Shown here in pieces: positions 58,630-64,000 of a stretch of 64,000 nucleotides of DNA. The notes beneath the pieces were generated by a model, which saw only the letters and a program-made list of their open reading frames with translations, was not told the DNA's origin and made no database searches. The translations under genes were made by a program, and so were the position numbers. The stretch's first letter is position 1; every line of letters begins with the position of its first letter. Origin of the DNA: Mucilaginibacter aquariorum (lineage in GTDB: Bacteria; Bacteroidota; Bacteroidia; Sphingobacteriales; Sphingobacteriaceae); NCBI RefSeq assembly GCF_024498135.1, contig NZ_JANHOH010000003.1, forward strand, positions 62,001 to 126,000. The letters run 5' to 3'.

Positions 58630-59842
58630 GACAGCAAATTTAACAAAACAATCAAACTTTGATGCTATAATTATTGGCGGCGGTGCCTGCGGACTTATGT
58701 GCGCTGTGCAAGCCGGCTTTTTAGGCAAACGGACTTTAGTACTGGAAAAGAACGACCGCGTTGGTGCCAAGATATTGATAAGCGGCGGCGGCAGGTGTAA
58801 TTATACTAACCTGTATACCACCCACAAGCAATTTATTTCGCAGAACGAGCATTTTAGTCGCTCGGCTTTAGCGCAGTGGACCGTAGATGATACCGTGAAC
58901 TTTTTTGAGACCTACGGTATTGAGGGCAAGGAAAAAACCTTAGGCCAGCTTTTCCCGGTTAGCGATAAGGCAAAGGATGTGGTGAATGTATTTACCAGCC
59001 TGTGTAACGATCTTGATCAGGAAATTTGGTGCGATGCCGAAGTTACGGCCATTGAACAAACTAAGGACGGCTTTAATATTACTATCACAAGGAACGATAA
59101 ACAGCAAGTTTTAACCGCGCCTAAAGTAGTTATTGCAAGTGGCGGGTTACCTATTCAAAAAATGGGCGCTACCGATTTTGGGTTGCGTGTTGCTCGCAAA
59201 TTTGAGATGCAGGTTACCGAAACTTCCCCTGCCCTGGTACCGTTGACCATTACCGGTAAGGATTTGCCCTGGTATGAGCAATTATCTGGCAATAGTATTT
59301 TTTGCCGGGTTTGGAATGATAGGGCAAGTTTTGAAGAGAACATACTGTTTACCCACTGGGGACTGAGCGGCCCGGCTATATTGCAGATCTCATCGTACTG
59401 GAAACCCGGCGAAAACATCTTTATAGACCTATTGCCCGGTAAAGATATTATTGAACTGATATTACAGGAACGCGAGCAGAACGGCAAAAAAATGCTGCTG
59501 GCTTTTCTTTCAAACCTTTTCACCCGCAAATTTGCCGAGGCTTTGGTTGATTATATCCCTGCGGATAAAAACCTGGCATCGTTAACAAAAACCGAGCTGG
59601 AAGACATTAGCATACTATTGCACGAGTTTAAGGTAAAACCTGCGGGTACCAAAGGTTACGATAAAGCCGAGGTAATGACAGGTGGAGTAGATACCAACGA
59701 ACTATCATCAAAAACCCTCGAGAGCAAAAAAGTACCGGGGATGTTCTTCGGTGGCGAGTGTGTGGATGTTACCGGCTGGCTGGGCGGTTATAACTTTCAA
59801 TGGGCATGGGCCAGCGGCTTTGTCATAGCACAAAATTTATAA
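58628..59842 (+). CDS. HI0933-like / aminoacetone-oxidase family FAD-dependent oxidoreductase
   Basis: 404 residues. An N-terminal FAD motif IIIGGGACGLMCAVQAG leads into VLEKNDRVGAKILISGGGRC NYTN-type signature, and the C-terminus has GGVDTNELSSKTLESKKVPG and CVDVTGWLGGYNFQWAWASG. This is the BaiN/YhiN/HI0933 flavoprotein family, whose substrates are largely unknown. The start must be the ATG at 58628, since the FAD motif begins 13 residues later and no other start codon precedes it. It is divergent from nuoA. Confidence 0.88.
   Translation: MTANLTKQSNFDAIIIGGGACGLMCAVQAGFLGKRTLVLEKNDRVGAKILISGGGRCNYTNLYTTHKQFISQNEHFSRSALAQWTVDDTVNFFETYGIEGKEKTLGQLFPVSDKAKDVVNVFTSLCNDLDQEIWCDAEVTAIEQTKDGFNITITRNDKQQVLTAPKVVIASGGLPIQKMGATDFGLRVARKFEMQVTETSPALVPLTITGKDLPWYEQLSGNSIFCRVWNDRASFEENILFTHWGLSGPAILQISSYWKPGENIFIDLLPGKDIIELILQEREQNGKKMLLAFLSNLFTRKFAEALVDYIPADKNLASLTKTELEDISILLHEFKVKPAGTKGYDKAEVMTGGVDTNELSSKTLESKKVPGMFFGGECVDVTGWLGGYNFQWAWASGFVIAQNL
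58635..58642 (-). promoter_or_regulatory. -7 promoter element TAAATTTG, 5 nt before nuoA start
   Basis: On the minus strand TAAATTTG-CTGTC-ATG. It lies within codons 3-5 of the divergent flavoprotein gene. Confidence 0.5.
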
Positions 59843-59848
59843 TATCAT

Positions 59849-59945
59849 TTGTCATCCTGAGCGAGAGCGAAGGATCTATTAGCGAACTGTGCATAACGAA
59901 TATGCATGGGCGGTGATTAGATGCTTCACTACGTTCGCATGACAA
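59849..59945 (-). repeat. palindromic intergenic repeat, family R3, copy e
   Basis: TTGTCATCCTGAGCGAGAGC ... CTTCACTACGTTCGCATGACAA, inverted relative to 16147-16241, between convergent genes. Confidence 0.85.
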
Positions 59946-59960
59946 AGTGTAAAAACAAAG

Positions 59961-59985
59961 GGCACAGAGAAAAAATCTCTGTGCC
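59961..59985. terminator. hairpin between convergent genes, possible terminator
   Basis: GGCACAGAGA-AAAAA-TCTCTGTGCC, a perfect 10-bp stem followed by repeated CTCTGTG words. No strong T tract. Confidence 0.45.
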
Positions 59986-60025
59986 TCTGTGAAAACTTCG
60001 TAGCCTCTGTGGTTAAATCTTAACC

Positions 60026-60520
60026 TTATCGCTCTTTCTTTTCAGGTGCAGGTGTAGTACCTTGTGCCGGTGCGGACGGGTTTGCCTTACGCGGTGGGCG
60101 TGGCAGTTCTGATGCCCTTACAACCTCGGGGTGCGATACACCACGGTGACAGCTATAGCAATTAATACTGCTTTCCATTATTCTGTTGGTGCTATCTTTT
60201 TTAGCGTGGAAATATTTTTTGTTGATAGCCTGTGTCATTTTATACATTTCGCGGGCCATTTCCTTTTCCGGTTTGGCATCACTGGCAAAATCCATTTTCT
60301 TGGTTTCTTCGTTACGCACATGGCAAAAGCTGCAGCGTGCACCTAACGCATGCTCCCACTCTTCCATTACCTTGTGCATTTCGTCCTTTGAAATATCTTT
60401 TGGTAAAACCTTAAGGTTCTTAAACTTTTCGTCGTCGGCAGGGGCGGCCGGTGCCATGGCCATAAATACCACTACAGATAGCAGCGCCATTGTGGCCAGT
60501 AATTTTTTATTGATAGTCAT
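60026..60520 (-). CDS. exported diheme c-type cytochrome (photosynthetic reaction centre cytochrome-like)
   Basis: 164 residues with signal peptide and two heme sites: CSFCH at 63-67 and CYSCH at 121-125. The spacing, the helix before the first site (DEMHKVMEEWEHALGARC) and MAREMYKMTQAINKKYF between them are those of the reaction-centre-cytochrome-like family found in non-photosynthetic Bacteroidota. An electron carrier in the periplasm; the partner is unknown. Ends in a Pro/Ala-rich tail. Confidence 0.88.
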   Translation of the reverse strand: MTINKKLLATMALLSVVVFMAMAPAAPADDEKFKNLKVLPKDISKDEMHKVMEEWEHALGARCSFCHVRNEETKKMDFASDAKPEKEMAREMYKMTQAINKKYFHAKKDSTNRIMESSINCYSCHRGVSHPEVVRASELPRPPRKANPSAPAQGTTPAPEKKER

Positions 60521-60591
60521 GTTGTGCGTTTAAACTTCTAAACTAATACAATTTACTGTATAATGACATTAGCCACAAAAATTTTACGACA

Positions 60592-61437
60592 TTAATGTAA
60601 GAAGGGCGCAACCAGTTCCATGCTTAACTCCCATAATCTGTTTCGGCCTTCCTCATTAGCTGCTATTGCTGATGGTTTTACCGGCTTTTGTTTCTTAAAG
60701 TATCTGCCGCTCTTGGCATCAACACGGGCTGCCGATGCCAGGTAAATACTGGTTTGCGCGCCTCTCTCTGCCGATATCATAAATGGCTTTGCCAGCTGCA
60801 TTAATATTTTATTAAAACCTGTTAAGCCGGCAGCAAAGCCCGTGTTAACCACACCAGGATGTAAGGCAAAAGCGCTAATGCCTTTTGGGCCGTACTTTAA
60901 TGCCAGCGAACGGGTAAAATATATATTAAAAAGCTTTGCGGTACCGTAAGCCTTCCATGCCGAATATGGGCGTTTGGCCCATTGCAGGTCATTAAAGTTT
61001 GGTTTAGCCATACGGTGCGCCTCCGAACTTACATTTATAATGCGCGCCTGGCCTTTCTCTAATAAAGGCAAAAGGCTTTCTACCAGTAAAAAATGCCCAA
61101 GGTGATTCACTGCAAAGGTCATTTCAAAACCATCCTTGCTTTCCCGGCGCTCGGCAAAAATACCGCCGGCGTTGTTTATTAATACATTAACAGCCAATAA
61201 GCCGCCTTTTAATATATCGGCAGCATTACGTACACTCTCCATATCGGCAAGGTCACAGTGCATTACATAAATATTTTTATTTTTTGTGGCTGTTATGATC
61301 TCCTGTTTAAGGCGCTCACCCCTTTCCGTATAGCGTACTAACAGGTAAACTGCATGGCCTTTTTTTGCAAGTGCCATAGCTGTTTCCTTACCTATGCCAG
61401 ATGTTGCGCCGGTTATAACAGTAGTTGTGAAGGGCAT
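60592..61437 (-). CDS. short-chain dehydrogenase/reductase (retinol dehydrogenase-like)
   Basis: 281 residues: TGATSGIGKETAMAL for NAD(P) binding, NNAGG, NVSSEAHR with the catalytic Ser, and YGTAKLFN with Tyr/Lys. It resembles the RDH/WWOX-like SDR subgroup. Substrate unknown. The gene stands alone and is divergent from blaI. Confidence 0.88.
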   Translation of the reverse strand: MPFTTTVITGATSGIGKETAMALAKKGHAVYLLVRYTERGERLKQEIITATKNKNIYVMHCDLADMESVRNAADILKGGLLAVNVLINNAGGIFAERRESKDGFEMTFAVNHLGHFLLVESLLPLLEKGQARIINVSSEAHRMAKPNFNDLQWAKRPYSAWKAYGTAKLFNIYFTRSLALKYGPKGISAFALHPGVVNTGFAAGLTGFNKILMQLAKPFMISAERGAQTSIYLASAARVDAKSGRYFKKQKPVKPSAIAANEEGRNRLWELSMELVAPFLH

Positions 61438-61609
61438 AATTACTATAATTAATATTTAAACGGTATCAAGACTCAAAACTAAACAAATTACACATTCAGC
61501 AAGCTCAAATTATTGTAAATAACTGATTTATAAAACGATGAGTTTATGCTATATGTTATTAATAGCCTTAGTATCAGTAGAAAATGTTTTGTTAAATTTT
61601 GTTAAACAA

Positions 61610-61640
61610 TTTGCATTATTACGAAATAGTCGTATGTTTA
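61610..61640 (+). promoter_or_regulatory. promoter of the BlaI/BlaR-like operon
   Basis: TTTG at 61610-61613, 19-nt spacer, TATGTTTA at 61633-61640 (7 of 8 matches), 19 nt before the ATG. Confidence 0.55.
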
Positions 61641-61653
61641 CGAAACAATCGTA
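61620..61653. promoter_or_regulatory. tandem BlaI-type operators
   Basis: Two perfect dyads, TACGAAATAGTCGTA (61620-61634) and TACGAAACAATCGTA (61639-61653), both TACGA-N5-TCGTA, with centres 19 bp apart. They flank the -7 box, so bound repressor would block RNA polymerase. Confidence 0.75.
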
Positions 61654-61659
61654 GATAGA

Positions 61660-62022
61660 ATGGAAAAATTATCACAACAAGAAGAAGAAGCGATGCAAGC
61701 CGTGTGGCAGGCAGGCACTGGTTTTATTAAGGATTTTCTTGATCAAATGACCGAGCCTAAGCCACCTTACACCACCCTGGCATCAACCATAAAAAACCTG
61801 GAGCGCAAGGGCTTTGTAACCGGCGAAAAGCTTGGCAACTCGTACCGCTACACCCCTGCTATTGTAGAGGAAGAATATAAAAAACGGTTTATGAGCGGTT
61901 TTGTAAGCGATTACTTTAAAAACTCTTATAAAGACCTGGTTACCTTTTTCGCTAACGAGAAAAAGATAAGCGCTACCGAGCTAAAAGAGATTCTTAACCT
62001 GATAGAAAAACCTAAACAATAA
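61660..62022 (+). CDS. BlaI/MecI/CopY family repressor
   Basis: 120 residues of winged helix (SQQEEEAMQAVWQAGTGFIK, YTTLASTIKNLERKGFVTGEK, YRYTPAIVEEEYKKRF). In this family a membrane peptidase encoded next door relieves repression. It is 4 nt before the M56 gene, one operon, and probably represses itself through the two dyads upstream. Confidence 0.92.
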   Translation: MEKLSQQEEEAMQAVWQAGTGFIKDFLDQMTEPKPPYTTLASTIKNLERKGFVTGEKLGNSYRYTPAIVEEEYKKRFMSGFVSDYFKNSYKDLVTFFANEKKISATELKEILNLIEKPKQ

Positions 62023-62026
62023 TACC

Positions 62027-63967
62027 ATGCCAGCCTTATTTGTCTTTCTGTTTAAAGTAAATATCGCACTGCTGCTATTTTGCGCAGGCTATTACCTGGT
62101 GTTACGCCACCTTACCTTTTATACGCTAAACAGGGCATATTTATTGGTTGCCATACTGTTTGCTACCCTTTACCCCAAAATTGATCTAAGCAGTTTCGCG
62201 CAGCGACATGAGGCCCTTACCAAACCGGTACAAACCGTAGTGTTAAACTGGCAGGCACCTGCCGAAACACTTATAAAACCCCTCACCCAACCTGATTACT
62301 GGCAATGGGCAACGGTGGTATTTTGGGCCGGTGCAGCTTTTTTAGCGTTCAGGTTAATGATGCAGCTGTTTTCGCTATTCCAGCTATACCGCAGATCGCA
62401 GCCGGCGAAGATCCATGATCATGATGTAAGGATTATTCAGGGCGAAGCCGCGCCGTTCTCTTTCTGGCGCAGCATATACGTTAATCCGGCTAATCATACC
62501 CCTGCTGACCTGAAGGCTATTTTGTTGCATGAGCAGGTCCATGTTAACGGCTGGCATACCATCGATATTTTATTGGCCGAACTCAGCAGTATATTTTACT
62601 GGTTTAACCCAGGTATATGGCTGATGAAAAGAGCCGTGCGCGAAAACATTGAATTTATAACCGACAGGAAGATCCTTAACAAAGGCTTCGATAGTAAAAC
62701 CTACCAATACAGCCTGGTAAACGTAAGCTTTAATGCTACCACACCCGGCATTGTAAACCATTTTAATATATCAACCATAAAAAAACGTATAATTATGATG
62801 AACGCTAAAAGATCTTCGAAATTTACACTTACACGTTATGCGTTTGTAGTGCCCGCGGTTATTGCATTACTACTGGTATTCACATTATCTAAAGCTGATG
62901 TTGCCAAACCAATAACCCATAAAATTGCGCTTGCAATTGACCCGGTTACCAGCGCCATTAAAGAAGCTGCCAAAACCGCCATGACCATTACCGATACGGT
63001 ACCTGTTAAAAAAGAGAAAACAATTACACTTAAAGCAACAAAAGATACGGCTAAAACCAAACAAACACTCGCACTCACTTATAACACGGTAATTGATATC
63101 GATACCGGCAAAAGGCAAAGGTTTTATATCAGGTCTGATAACAATAATAGTAACAAGATTGATTCCATGAACATTGTGTTGAATGGAAAAAAGATAGATA
63201 GCAAAGCATTCTCTAAGGTAGACCCATCAACTATATCAACTATTAATATTGTAGGCTCATTTGAGGCAAACCGCATACTTGGTGGAAATGGTGAATACGA
63301 CTTTAATAATGAAAAGGACATTATGTTCATCACCACAAAAGATTCTGAAGCGGGTAAAGCACTGGCCGAAAAGTTAGGCAGCAGGCGTCAGCTAACCAAT
63401 ATCCGTATAAATGGCGTGCAAAAAAACCTTAAAAACCTAACCAAATCAGAAGTGGAATTGGTGAGGACATTACCTGCCCTTAAAGGCACAGTTAATAATG
63501 TGACCGTTATTGCGCACGGCAATGCATCTACTATCCCTGCGGATGAGATAAGAGAGGTTGTGCTTGATTCAGGGCTCGTAAGATTAAACGGAATAAAAGG
63601 TTCGGGTGTTGCGGGTGTTGAGTCTAAACTACGTAGTACTGTGGGTACCCGTAATGTAATAGCCTATCAAGTGTCGCCTCTTAAACTTCGCACAGCAAAT
63701 GGTGTAGGTGTGCGTGACGATCTTGTAATTAAAGAATTACGCACTAACGGCAATTATTTGTATAGCACAAATGCCACAAGCATTAACCGTATATCTGATA
63801 AGCTAATAGTGATAGACGGCAAAGTAGCCAGCGAAAAAGAAATGAAAAAGCTATCCGCGTTTGATATAGACAGAATGAATGTTAGTAACAGTGCCGATAC
63901 CATAAAAAAATACGGTGATAAAGCTAAATACGGTGTAGTTTTTATCTACACAAAAAAAGGTAAATAA
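62027..63967 (+). CDS. BlaR1-like M56 membrane metallopeptidase with TonB-plug-like C-terminal modules
   Basis: 646 residues. Residues 1-270 have membrane segments and the M56 zinc site HEQVH (168-172) with ENIEFITDRK downstream; a further membrane segment at about 270-288 is followed by a roughly 350-residue extracytoplasmic part. That part ends with a module like TonB-receptor plug domains (LIVIDGK, IDRMNV, KKYGDKAKYGVVFIYTKKGK) and has an earlier degenerate one near 375-435. No penicillin-binding sensor is present, so the signal is probably not a beta-lactam. Confidence 0.85.
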   Translation: MPALFVFLFKVNIALLLFCAGYYLVLRHLTFYTLNRAYLLVAILFATLYPKIDLSSFAQRHEALTKPVQTVVLNWQAPAETLIKPLTQPDYWQWATVVFWAGAAFLAFRLMMQLFSLFQLYRRSQPAKIHDHDVRIIQGEAAPFSFWRSIYVNPANHTPADLKAILLHEQVHVNGWHTIDILLAELSSIFYWFNPGIWLMKRAVRENIEFITDRKILNKGFDSKTYQYSLVNVSFNATTPGIVNHFNISTIKKRIIMMNAKRSSKFTLTRYAFVVPAVIALLLVFTLSKADVAKPITHKIALAIDPVTSAIKEAAKTAMTITDTVPVKKEKTITLKATKDTAKTKQTLALTYNTVIDIDTGKRQRFYIRSDNNNSNKIDSMNIVLNGKKIDSKAFSKVDPSTISTINIVGSFEANRILGGNGEYDFNNEKDIMFITTKDSEAGKALAEKLGSRRQLTNIRINGVQKNLKNLTKSEVELVRTLPALKGTVNNVTVIAHGNASTIPADEIREVVLDSGLVRLNGIKGSGVAGVESKLRSTVGTRNVIAYQVSPLKLRTANGVGVRDDLVIKELRTNGNYLYSTNATSINRISDKLIVIDGKVASEKEMKKLSAFDIDRMNVSNSADTIKKYGDKAKYGVVFIYTKKGK

Positions 63968-64000
63968 TAATCAGATCAGTTAATAGTTAACCTATGAAGG

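Noticed and set aside
58630..58770. Longer nuoA start at 58770
   Set aside because: The extra 47 residues are antisense to the flavoprotein FAD-binding region and do not look like a NuoA N-terminus.
1..64000. tRNA or rRNA genes, insertion sequences, prophage genes
   Set aside because: No cloverleaf with a T-loop consensus, no rRNA sequence, and no transposase, integrase or phage structural protein was recognised in any gap or open frame.

Overview
The window reads as a piece of a Bacteroidota chromosome, most likely a Sphingobacteriaceae member such as Mucilaginibacter or Pedobacter. This is inferred from gene content (TonB-plug-like modules, a LexA-like XRE/S24 regulator, DUF4142, a Bacteroidota-type arginine decarboxylase), from promoters with the TAnnTTTG -7 element, from the near absence of Shine-Dalgarno sequences, and from moderate GC. 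No rRNA, tRNA, transposase, prophage or CRISPR array is visible. Gene density is that of ordinary chromosome, with 54 protein genes, the first cut by the window edge.

Layout. 1-4.6 kb: a carbohydrate locus, with SMP-30 lactonase and GH29 fucosidase in one operon, divergent from a GH3 beta-xylosidase/glucosidase. 5-14 kb: DUF4268, DUF763, DUF4142, PEP carboxylase, a FUSC-type membrane protein, PRC-barrel and OmpA proteins. 14-21 kb: exported M28 peptidase, GMC oxidoreductase plus ThuA, MOSC and royal-jelly/yellow family proteins. 22-29 kb: PBP1A, a very large exported metallopeptidase/propeller/barrel protein, MsrB, GIY-YIG and an XRE-S24 regulator. 30-33 kb: bioF-bioD and 3-hydroxybutyryl-CoA dehydrogenase. 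34-43 kb: an arginine neighbourhood (argS, arginine deiminase, ctlX, arginine decarboxylase) with a small DUF2975/HTH operon inside it. 43-54 kb: a second metallopeptidase/propeller/barrel protein, HscA, a Crp-like regulator, a hydrolase, a TPR protein, riboflavin synthase, SRPBCC and NUDIX. 54-64 kb: biotin carboxylase, LysE exporter, nuoB-nuoA, a flavoprotein, cytochrome c, SDR, and a BlaI/BlaR-like pair.

The least ordinary content is between the genes. Intergenic DNA is filled with at least eight families of imperfect palindromes. Four of them end in GTCA...TGAC. Two families join with a roughly 330-bp module into a 525-530 bp composite that occurs twice in opposite orientations (16050-16574 and 39910-40439). 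A hairpin in this module keeps its 8-nt loop while four stem pairs change in a compensated way, and the loop is complementary to a conserved 6-mer just upstream, which points to selection on a folded nucleic acid.

A second recurring signal is regulatory: eight genes have an exact TAnnTTTG box ending only 3-7 nt before the chosen start codon, which predicts leaderless or almost leaderless mRNAs. Other genes with the same box have leaders near 20-30 nt. Strong symmetric operator candidates lie before the DUF2975/HTH operon, arginine decarboxylase, the BlaI gene and a TPR gene. Nearly all function calls rest on motif recognition by eye; no database search was run.
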